Positions 1-5,421 of a stretch of 10,262 nt of DNA are shown here, piece after piece (positions within the stretch are counted from its first letter, which is position 1; every line of letters begins with the position of its first letter). The position numbers and the translations under genes were made by a program. The notes beneath the pieces were generated by a model, which ran no database searches, was not told the DNA's origin, and saw only the letters and a list, made by a program, of their open reading frames with translations. Source of the DNA: Bacillota bacterium (GTDB lineage: Bacteria; Bacillota_A; Clostridia; Clostridiales; Clostridiaceae); assembly GCA_021780795.1 (NCBI GenBank), contig JAJXYA010000455.1, positions 1 to 10,262 of the forward strand, given 5' to 3'.

Positions 1-802
1 ATATGTAAGTGATGATATTGCTTCTTGGGTACTTGTTCATAAGGATGATTCAATGGGAATAATGTATACAAAGGAAGAATACCGAAAGAAGGGGTATGCA
101 GTTGATGCCACTATAGACCTTGCTTCAAAAATTATAAATCTCGGAAAAATTCCCTTTCTTCAAATAGTTGCAAGTAACACAATGTCTCCTGGCCTTGCCA
201 CACATTGTAATTTTGTAAAGCATGGTAATGCAGATTGGTTTGGCATAATTGCGGGATTACCACAGGAACTCATAGATGCTAATAACAATAGCAAAATTAA
301 TCATCTTAAGACTATTGAAGGTTTTGATTATTTGAAAGATAAAAAACTTAATTATATGTATCTTCCAATGTACTGTTTTAAAGATCAATATGAAAAAACT
401 CAAGGATTTAGCATTAATAAAGTAGTTGATGTGGAAATGATAAATATGTGGTGTGAAACATTTGTAGCTGGTATTGATTTAAAAGAGGAGGCAAAAGAAG
501 ACTTTAAAGAGATAGTTTGTAGAGCCGTTTCCAATAGTGAAAATTGCTATACTCTTTATATTGGAATGTTAAATGGTAAGCCAGTGTCTACAACTGCTTT
601 TCATAAATTAGATGATGAGGTACAAGGATTATATTTTACAACTGTTAAAGATGAAAGTAGTAGAAACGAAATTAGAAAGGCTACAATTATTGAAGCTATC
701 AAGAGTGAAAAAAATGATCGTTTAGAATTCGTATTAATTCAAAGCACTGAAGAATATGTTGAGGTCATTGAGAAAATGGGATTTGTACACAGTCATTATT
801 AA
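1..802 (+). CDS. GNAT-family N-acetyltransferase, two-domain, 5' end outside window
   Basis: The frame is already open at base 2, so the gene starts upstream; about 266 C-terminal residues are visible and the ATG at 53 is internal. The first part ends a GNAT fold. The acetyl-CoA pyrophosphate loop motif is seen as EYRKKGYA (about 77-100), followed by VASNTMSPGLA and NFVKHG, the usual beta-5/alpha-4 region and the 'GF'-type end of a GNAT domain. The last ~110 residues look like a second GNAT unit (YIGMLNGKPVSTTAFH, then VEVIEKMGF). There the R/Q-x-x-G-x-G/A loop is not recognisable, so this copy may be structural only. GNAT enzymes move an acetyl group from acetyl-CoA to an amine; the substrate cannot be told from sequence. 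The gene ends at TAA 800-802 and is followed by a strong terminator. Family call is firm, function unknown. Confidence 0.85.
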   Translation, partial: YVSDDIASWVLVHKDDSMGIMYTKEEYRKKGYAVDATIDLASKIINLGKIPFLQIVASNTMSPGLATHCNFVKHGNADWFGIIAGLPQELIDANNNSKINHLKTIEGFDYLKDKKLNYMYLPMYCFKDQYEKTQGFSINKVVDVEMINMWCETFVAGIDLKEEAKEDFKEIVCRAVSNSENCYTLYIGMLNGKPVSTTAFHKLDDEVQGLYFTTVKDESSRNEIRKATIIEAIKSEKNDRLEFVLIQSTEEYVEVIEKMGFVHSHY

Positions 803-836
803 TAATTTGGGAAAATAACTAAAGTGAATGAATTAG

Positions 837-872
837 AGGCAATAATTACAAGCTACCATATAATTATTGCCT
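837..872 (+). terminator. Rho-independent terminator of the GNAT gene
   Basis: A perfect 12-bp inverted repeat (AGGCAATAATTA / TAATTATTGCCT) encloses a 12-nt loop and is followed by TTAATATTTT. It lies 34 bases after the acetyltransferase stop codon. Confidence 0.8.
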
Positions 873-902
873 TAATATTTTAACACAAAATAAAGAATAG
901 AA

Positions 903-957
903 GTCAGAAAACCTTTGTAAATGTATTATAGGTGTTTTGGCTTTTACTTTATTTTTT
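903..957 (+). terminator. Possible second terminator hairpin
   Basis: GTCAGAAAACCT (903-914) can pair with AGGTGTTTTGGC (930-941) with two G-U pairs and one mismatch. It is followed by a T-rich run including seven consecutive T. It could back up the terminator at 837-872 or belong to an unrecognised short transcript. No convincing gene lies between the two. Confidence 0.4.
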
Positions 958-1053
958 TGCGCAAAATATTTTTTTTATCTATGAAGTTTTTTATGCCAGT
1001 TACCTTAACAGGTGCGAAGTATTCCAATGACTGCTATAAAATACTTTAGCAAT

Positions 1054-1087
1054 TTGCCACACAATTGCCACAAACTTATTTTATAAT
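1054..1087 (+). promoter_or_regulatory. Lipoprotein gene promoter with 11-bp-spaced direct repeat
   Basis: A consensus -10 box TATAAT lies at 1082-1087. No good -35 hexamer lies 16-18 bases upstream. In that place are two identical octamers TTGCCACA at 1054-1061 and 1065-1072, starting exactly 11 bp apart. Direct repeats at one helical turn, replacing a -35 element, are the typical layout for OmpR/PhoB-type response regulators, so activator-dependent transcription is inferred. Transcription would start near 1094, leaving a ~55-nt leader. Confidence 0.5.
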
Positions 1088-1149
1088 ACAAATTGAATCA
1101 AAACTAAAATTCATACAAGAAATATCTTATATTAAGGTAAGGTGAAATA

Positions 1150-1626
1150 ATGAAAAAATTTAATTTCTTAAATAATGCAGCAACGTCTTTACTTGTGGTT
1201 AGCATGTCCTTATTCTTGTTTACAGGTTGCCAGAGTAAAAATACTCAAAATACTTCAGATAAAACAGCAAAAGTAAATTTTAATGCTGAAGATATGAAGA
1301 AAAAAATGCAAGACAATATCAATTCAGTTGTTGCAGATGGAACGATAAACCAAAGTCAAGCTGATAAGGTTTTAGAAGCCCTTTCAACAAACAAAATGTT
1401 TAGTGGCCAAAGAAAACCACAAAGTGGACAACCTAATAATCAACAGAATTATCAGTCTAATAATCAGCAAACGGGTCAGTCAAATAGTAATGGAAGCAAT
1501 AATCCAAACAGGCAAAGGGCTAATCCTTTAAGTAAATTAGTTACCGATGGTGTTATTACACAGGAGCAGGCTGATGCAATAATGCAAAAGGTAAGAGGAA
1601 ACTTTGGTCGTCCTCAAGGTAATTAA
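1150..1626 (+). CDS. Small lipoprotein with duplicated DG-x-I-x-Q-x-QAD motif
   Basis: A 158-residue exported protein. It has a Lys-start, a hydrophobic segment (about 12-25) and the lipobox LFTGC with the acyl-accepting Cys at 27, so it should be anchored to the outer face of the membrane. The mature part carries the same motif twice: VVADGTINQSQADKVLEAL (60-78) and LVTDGVITQEQADAIMQKV (130-148). A Gln/Asn/Ser-rich linker (about 90-125) separates them. Similar short helix-turn-helix repeats occur in small secreted proteins of bacilli and clostridia (DUF2680-like); this comparison is from memory and no enzyme activity is implied. The ATG follows GGTAAGGTGA (about 1136-1145). It has its own promoter and a weak terminator, so it is probably monocistronic. 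Function unknown. Confidence 0.85.
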   Translation: MKKFNFLNNAATSLLVVSMSLFLFTGCQSKNTQNTSDKTAKVNFNAEDMKKKMQDNINSVVADGTINQSQADKVLEALSTNKMFSGQRKPQSGQPNNQQNYQSNNQQTGQSNSNGSNNPNRQRANPLSKLVTDGVITQEQADAIMQKVRGNFGRPQGN

Positions 1627-1680
1627 ACTTATAGACCATAATTGTTAACTATTGAAGAAGAAGAAAAAAATTAGACATTG

Positions 1681-1706
1681 TTAGATTAAAAAAATCTAGT
1701 TTTTTA
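1681..1706 (+). terminator. Weak rho-independent terminator after the lipoprotein gene
   Basis: A 6-bp stem TAGATT/AATCTA (1682-1687, 1693-1698) with a 5-nt A-rich loop is followed by G and six T (1700-1705). The stem is short and AT-rich, so termination is probably partial and some transcription may continue into the next gene. Confidence 0.45.
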
Positions 1707-1729
1707 TAAAATATGAAGGAGAGATATTT

Positions 1730-2215
1730 ATGCAAATAAATCAGATATCCCAATTAACGCAACTTAACAATTTAAAGGGTGCTACAGGTGTTGATAGCAC
1801 TACTCCTGTTGATAGTAATACTTCCTCATTTACAATGATGCTTGAGGAAATGATGAAAAACATGTCAAATCAAAGTGCAACTGATTCTTCAAGTTCTAAT
1901 GATCTTGCTAACACTTTGATTTCTAGTATTGCTAGTGAAAAACAAAATAGCACTGTAAGTGGTCTAGATAATTTGACCTTACAATCTCAAAGATTAACAC
2001 AAATGATGCAAATATTATCTATGGAAAATTCATCTTCAAATTCAATAGGTAGTGATATTACTAGTGATGATAGTACGAATAATATTTCAGAAGACAAAAG
2101 TAACACGTCTCAGATGCTGGAGGAAATGCTAAAAACTATGATACAAGATAACAATAATACCAATACCAATACCAATAGTAATAACAATTGGCCAGCTGGT
2201 ATTCCACTAGATTAA
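1730..2215 (+). CDS. Ser/Asn/Thr-rich protein of unknown function
   Basis: A 161-residue protein without signal peptide, membrane segment or cysteine. A strong AAGGAG (1716-1721) sits 8 bases before the ATG. The N-terminus MQINQISQLTQLNNLKG followed by SFTMMLEEMMKNM resembles, from memory, the leader segment in front of the catalytic domain of Bacillus/Clostridium lytic transglycosylases and some flagellum-associated proteins. The catalytic domain is absent here. The same amphipathic motif recurs near the end (QMLEEMLKTMIQ), so two short helices (about 35-46 and 128-139) are joined by a disordered Ser/Asn/Thr-rich linker. The tail is encoded by three perfect AATACC hexamers. It may be a truncated relative or a small stand-alone protein. 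The frame is certain to be open, the function is not known. Confidence 0.7.
   Translation: MQINQISQLTQLNNLKGATGVDSTTPVDSNTSSFTMMLEEMMKNMSNQSATDSSSSNDLANTLISSIASEKQNSTVSGLDNLTLQSQRLTQMMQILSMENSSSNSIGSDITSDDSTNNISEDKSNTSQMLEEMLKTMIQDNNNTNTNTNSNNNWPAGIPLD
2156..2173 (+). repeat. AATACC hexamer repeat, three copies
   Basis: Three perfect tandem copies of AATACC encode Asn-Thr pairs near the C-terminus of the Ser/Asn/Thr-rich protein. A change in copy number would stay in frame and only alter tail length. Confidence 0.8.
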
Positions 2216-2268
2216 CTATTACTTCAGAACATAATAGAGGTCTGATTTAATCATTAACTAGAAAATGT

Positions 2269-2306
2269 CAAGAAAAGATTGGAAATTTTATTTCCAATCT
2301 TTCTTG
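2269..2306. terminator. Bidirectional terminator between convergent genes
   Basis: CAAGAA-A-AGATTGGAAA pairs with TTTCCAATCTTTCTTG across a 5-nt loop, a 16-bp stem with one bulged A. The pairing includes A runs on one side and T runs on the other, so it can act on both strands. It lies 53 bases after the plus-strand gene and 24 bases beyond the minus-strand glnS stop, which fits a shared 3' end. Confidence 0.8.
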
Positions 2307-2330
2307 CTTTAGACTTTATATTAAGAACTA

Positions 2331-4031
2331 CTAGCCAAGGCTATTTTTCTTCCAAGAATCTTTAAGTGAAACAATTCTATTAAAGACTAGTCTATCAGAA
2401 GTGCTATATTTATTATCCACACAAAAATATCCAGTTCTAATAAATTGATATTTGCTTTCTATAGGAGCATCCTTTAAACAAGGTTCAACATAGCAATTTT
2501 TAAGAGTGATTAAAGAATTTGGATTAAGCTTTTCTTCCCAAGTTTTTGTAGAGTCCTTTAGTAGAGTTTCATCTTCAAATAGCTTATCGTAAAGGTGAAC
2601 TTCAGCACTAACTGCAGTTGCAGCATTTACCCAATGTATTGTTCCTTTTACCTTGCGACCTTCAAAGCCCGAACCGCTTTTCGTTGCAATATCATAAGTG
2701 CAGTGAAGCTCAAGGATTTCTCCAGTTGATGCATCTTTAATAACTTCCTTACATTTTATAAAATATGCTCCCTTCAAACGGACTTCTTTTCCTGGGGATA
2801 ATCTATGAAAGCCTTTAACTGGTTCTTCCATAAAGTCATCTTTTTCGATATATAGAGTTCTTGAAAATTCAATGGCCCTAGTTCCCATATCTGGGCTTTG
2901 AGGGTTGTTTTCAATGTCAAGTAGCTCACTTTCGTTCTCAGCATAGTTTGTAATAACAACCTTAAGGGGGTTTAAAACTGCCATAACGCAAGGTGCCTTA
3001 AGCTTTAAATCATCTCTTAAACTATGGTCAAGCATCGAGATATCAACAGTACTTTCATTTTTAGCAACTCCTATAGCAGAAAGAAAAGCAGCAATACTTT
3101 CAGGTGTAAAGCCTCTTCTTCTTAGTCCTTTTAAGGTTGGAAGTCTTGGATCATCCCAACCATCAACATAATTACCAAAGACTAGCTCTTTTAAATATCT
3201 TTTGCTAGTTACTACACCTGTTAAATTTAATCTCCCAAACTCTCTTTGCTTTGGTGGCTCATTAATGTTCAATTCATTTAGAACCCATTCATATAAAGGT
3301 CTGTGATTTCTAAATTCTATGGAGCAAAGTGAATGAGTAACGCCTTCAATATAGTCTTGAAGTGGGTGAGCATAGTCATACATTGGATATATACACCATT
3401 CATTTCCAGTTCTATAATGCTCGGTATGAATTATTCTGTAAATAACAGGATCTCTCATGTTTATATTAGGAGAGGCCATATCAATTTTTGCTCTTAATAC
3501 TTTTGAACCATTAGGAAATTCACCTTTTTTCATCATCTCAAATAACTCAAGGTTTTCCTCAACAGTTCTATTTCTATAAGGACTATTTGTGCCGCCTTCC
3601 GTTAAAGTACCTCTGTATTCTCTTGTTTCACTAGCTGAAAGGTCACAAACATAGGCTTTGCCTTTTTTTATAAGATCCATAGCATAATTGTATATTTCTC
3701 TTGAATAATCAGAACCATAAAAGATTCTATCCTCAGGATCAAAGCCTATCCATTTCATATCTTCAATAATAGAATTTACATATTCGATATCTTCTTTTAG
3801 AGGGTTAGTATCATCAAAGCGCAAATTAAATTTGCCCTTATATTTTTTAGCAATTCCATAGTTTATATTAATGGCATAAGCGCTTCCAATATGGAGATAT
3901 CCATTAGGTTCAGGAGGAAATCTGGTACAAATATTTCGAGTAAAGTTATTGTTTTCTAAATCCTCATCAACTACTTTTTGTAAAAAATTTGTGTTATTGT
4001 CTTCTGTATAGTTTGAATCTAAATTAATCAT
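2331..4031 (-). CDS. glnS: Glutaminyl-tRNA synthetase (GlnRS)
   Basis: Joins glutamine to tRNA-Gln in an ATP-dependent reaction in the cytoplasm. The 566 residues are close to the usual bacterial length (~550). The class I signatures are present: PPEPNGYLHIGSA with HIGS at 47-50, and the KMSKS-type loop VVTSKRYLKELV at 273-284. Between them is the GlnRS-like core (RFDDTNP, GFDPED, YDYAHPLQDYIEGVTHSLC). The C-terminal ~220 residues form the beta-barrel anticodon-binding part (LRDDLK, RLSPGKEVRLKGAYFIKC). The ATG has an ideal GGAGGT at 4038-4043 region. Transcription is controlled by a tRNA-Gln-sensing T-box upstream. Many Firmicutes lack GlnRS and make Gln-tRNA by amidation, while several clostridia carry this gene. 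Distinguished from glutamyl-tRNA synthetase by length, barrel domain and the T-box specificity. Confidence 0.96.
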   Translation of the reverse strand: MINLDSNYTEDNNTNFLQKVVDEDLENNNFTRNICTRFPPEPNGYLHIGSAYAININYGIAKKYKGKFNLRFDDTNPLKEDIEYVNSIIEDMKWIGFDPEDRIFYGSDYSREIYNYAMDLIKKGKAYVCDLSASETREYRGTLTEGGTNSPYRNRTVEENLELFEMMKKGEFPNGSKVLRAKIDMASPNINMRDPVIYRIIHTEHYRTGNEWCIYPMYDYAHPLQDYIEGVTHSLCSIEFRNHRPLYEWVLNELNINEPPKQREFGRLNLTGVVTSKRYLKELVFGNYVDGWDDPRLPTLKGLRRRGFTPESIAAFLSAIGVAKNESTVDISMLDHSLRDDLKLKAPCVMAVLNPLKVVITNYAENESELLDIENNPQSPDMGTRAIEFSRTLYIEKDDFMEEPVKGFHRLSPGKEVRLKGAYFIKCKEVIKDASTGEILELHCTYDIATKSGSGFEGRKVKGTIHWVNAATAVSAEVHLYDKLFEDETLLKDSTKTWEEKLNPNSLITLKNCYVEPCLKDAPIESKYQFIRTGYFCVDNKYSTSDRLVFNRIVSLKDSWKKNSLG

Positions 4032-4177
4032 AGTAATACCTCCAATTTTTTAAAATTATTTAAACTTAGTCATCATCTTCAAAGCTATAACATTATGACT
4101 TCAGAAGGTGATTTAAACTCCACTTATAAAAGTGGGAAACTTTGCTTTCTAAATGTCGTCAAATAAATCTTTATAAA

Positions 4178-4226
4178 ATAAAAAACTCTCACCCCCAAGA
4201 CTGATTAAGTCTTGGGGACGAGAGTT
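4178..4226 (-). terminator. T-box regulated intrinsic terminator
   Basis: Minus strand: AACTCTC..CCCCAAGACT pairs with AGTCTTGGGG..GAGAGTT (4184-4226), a long stem with one internal mismatch. It is followed by a run of T (4178-4185). It lies directly downstream of the T-box sequence, as required for transcription attenuation. Confidence 0.92.
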
Positions 4227-4577
4227 ATAATCACGTGGTGCCACCCCAGTTTATCAATATGTTTCCACATTGAACTCTTTGAATACGGCATTATAAAGAT
4301 GCTTATATCCTAGCTCTATAACAGGAGCTCCTGTTGCAGCCTCCCCACAAATCATCATCTGCGATGCTGAAATATTAACGACTTCATAAGGATATTTAGT
4401 TCCTTACCTATAGCTGAAGGCGGGTTTCCTTCTGAAATGTCGTTAAAAGGATCGGTACAAGGCTCAGAGGCTTGTTTCAATAAATAATTTTTTGCTCTTT
4501 TTCAGCTACCAGAGCTCTCTGTAAAAAAATAGATTTATTTACTCTTCTCGTCATTGCCAGTTAATATGTTTGTTTTA
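4178..4577 (-). ncRNA. T-box riboswitch leader of glnS (tRNA-Gln responsive)
   Basis: On the minus strand the leader starts with a typical stem I: GACGAGAAGAGTA (AGTA of the specifier loop), AGAGAG (4515-4520) and GGTAGCTG (4503-4510). The 3' side of the specifier loop reads GAAACAAGC, giving the glutamine codon CAA at 4472-4474. The T-box GGGGTGGCACCACG is at 4234-4247. Its UGGC (4240-4243) would pair with the acceptor end GCCA, matching the G discriminator of tRNA-Gln. An intrinsic terminator follows. Low charging of tRNA-Gln should stabilise the antiterminator and switch glnS on. Between stem I and the T-box there are about 190 nt with hairpins, including TTAACGAC/GTCGTTAA and the palindrome AACAGGAGCTCCTGTT (4320-4335), which is longer than the usual spacing. 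Confidence 0.95.
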
Positions 4578-4583
4578 TTTATT

Positions 4584-4612
4584 ATAATATGCTATTCATT
4601 ATATTCTGTCAA
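4584..4612 (-). promoter_or_regulatory. glnS promoter
   Basis: Minus strand: perfect -35 TTGACA (4607-4612), 17-bp spacer, -10 TATTAT (4584-4589). Transcription would start near 4577, just before stem I of the T-box leader. Confidence 0.8.
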
Positions 4613-4672
4613 TAGGAAAAGGGTAAACATTAGAATTTTAGAATATAGTTTGTAGTTGCATATTCTTCTCTC

Positions 4673-4701
4673 TTGACAATAAATGAATGGTCATTTATTA
4701 T
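4673..4701 (+). promoter_or_regulatory. tetR-family gene promoter with internal operator
   Basis: Perfect -35 TTGACA (4673-4678), 17-bp spacer and -10 TATTAT (4696-4701). The spacer is filled by an inverted repeat, AATAAATGA-ATGG-TCATTTATT (4678-4699). A repressor bound here would block RNA polymerase, the usual autoregulation of TetR-family genes. Confidence 0.78.
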
Positions 4702-4723
4702 AGAATATAATAGAGGTGATCAA

Positions 4724-5287
4724 ATGAGAAAAAAAGATGATGAAAAAGAAAAAAGTATAAAAGAAGCAGTTGTTAAGCTAATACTTGAATTAGGTTTTCA
4801 TGGTACTTCTATTTCAAAGATTGCTAAAGAGGCAGGAGTGTCCCCAGCCACTGTTTATATTTATTATGAGAATAAAGAGATTATGCTACAGGATATATAT
4901 CATGAGTATTCTGAAGAGATTTTTGATTATTTACTTAGTAAGATTTATAAGGATATGGATGGACATGAACTTATCGAAATACTTGCTAGAGGATATTATA
5001 CTTACATCCAAGAACATGGAGAAATATTTCATTTTGTAGATCAATTCTCAAGTTGTCCAGCGTTAGCCAGTCAATGTTCAGAAATGAAAGGTATACAAAA
5101 TTTAAATAATTTATTAGAAGAAATGAAAGTTAAAAGAGTTTTTAAAAATTTCCGGAATGATAATTTGGTATCAATACTTTTTTATCCAGTAAAATCTATT
5201 GCGATTAAGCAGTGTAATGGTGAGGACGAACAAGCTGAATTACTAAAAGAAATGATTATGATTATTCAGGATGCTTTATTACTGTAA
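4724..5287 (+). CDS. TetR/AcrR-family transcriptional regulator
   Basis: A 187-residue DNA-binding repressor. The N-terminal helix-turn-helix is typical: AVVKLILELGFHGTSISKIA (about 15-34) and KEAGVSPATVYIYYENKEIML (35-55). The C-terminal ~130 residues form the helical ligand/dimer domain, for which no ligand can be predicted. I chose the ATG at 4724 because GAGGTGAT lies 8-9 bases before it and because any start further upstream would lie inside this gene's own promoter. A palindrome in that promoter and a similar site before the next gene, lon, suggest that it represses itself and lon. It ends 134 bases before lon on the same strand. It is divergent from glnS, which has separate T-box control. 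Confidence 0.93.
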   Translation: MRKKDDEKEKSIKEAVVKLILELGFHGTSISKIAKEAGVSPATVYIYYENKEIMLQDIYHEYSEEIFDYLLSKIYKDMDGHELIEILARGYYTYIQEHGEIFHFVDQFSSCPALASQCSEMKGIQNLNNLLEEMKVKRVFKNFRNDNLVSILFYPVKSIAIKQCNGEDEQAELLKEMIMIIQDALLL

Positions 5288-5306
5288 ATAGAAAACTTGC
5301 TTTGCT

Positions 5307-5364
5307 AAATAATAACGAGAGAATTTTGCATGGGATTTATTGCAAGAGTGTCTCGTTGTTATTT
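5307..5364 (+). terminator. Hairpin between tetR and lon, probable tetR terminator
   Basis: AAATAATAACGAGA (5307-5320) pairs with TCTCGTTGTTATTT (5351-5364), 14 bp with one G-U pair. The 30-nt loop can form an inner TTGCA/TGCAA stem. It is followed by AATATTTAATT, a weak T tract. It may end tetR transcripts partially. Its right half overlaps the likely lon promoter. Confidence 0.55.
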
Positions 5365-5369
5365 AATAT
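5340..5369 (+). promoter_or_regulatory. Possible lon promoter
   Basis: TTGCAA (5340-5345), an 18-bp spacer and TAATAT (5364-5369) would place the start near 5376, on top of the operator-like palindrome at 5375-5392. Both boxes are imperfect, so the assignment is tentative. Confidence 0.4.
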
Positions 5370-5374
5370 TTAAT

Positions 5375-5392
5375 TAAATGAACATTCACTTA
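5375..5392 (+). promoter_or_regulatory. Second TetR-type operator in front of lon
   Basis: TAAATGA-ACAT-TCACTTA matches the palindrome in the tetR promoter, TAAATGA-ATGG-TCATTTA (4680-4697), at 14 of 18 positions. Both arms match except for one T/C change. It overlaps a further perfect inverted repeat, AACATTCA-CTTA-TGAATGTT (5381-5400). Its position just before lon fits a repressor site. Confidence 0.65.
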
Positions 5393-5421
5393 TGAATGTT
5401 ATTGAAAGGGAGAATGTTATA

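Larger units (their letters stand above)
803..1149. other. Intergenic region between the acetyltransferase and lipoprotein genes
   Basis: This 347-base gap holds a strong terminator (837-872), a possible second one (903-957), a hairpin AAGTATT/AATACTT (about 1017-1046), and the direct repeat and -10 box of the following lipoprotein gene (1054-1087). A 22-codon frame at 981-1049 has no ribosome binding site (the preceding bases are T-rich) and is not called as a gene. Confidence 0.6.

Noticed and set aside
981..1049. 22-codon frame starting MKFFMPVTL
   Set aside because: Preceded by T-rich sequence without ribosome binding site or promoter; also overlaps a hairpin. Too short to support.
2774..2959. 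61-codon open frame on the minus strand
   Set aside because: Overlaps glnS in another frame of the same strand; no ribosome binding site.
4800..5039. 79-codon open frame on the plus strand
   Set aside because: Shadow of the tetR gene in another frame.
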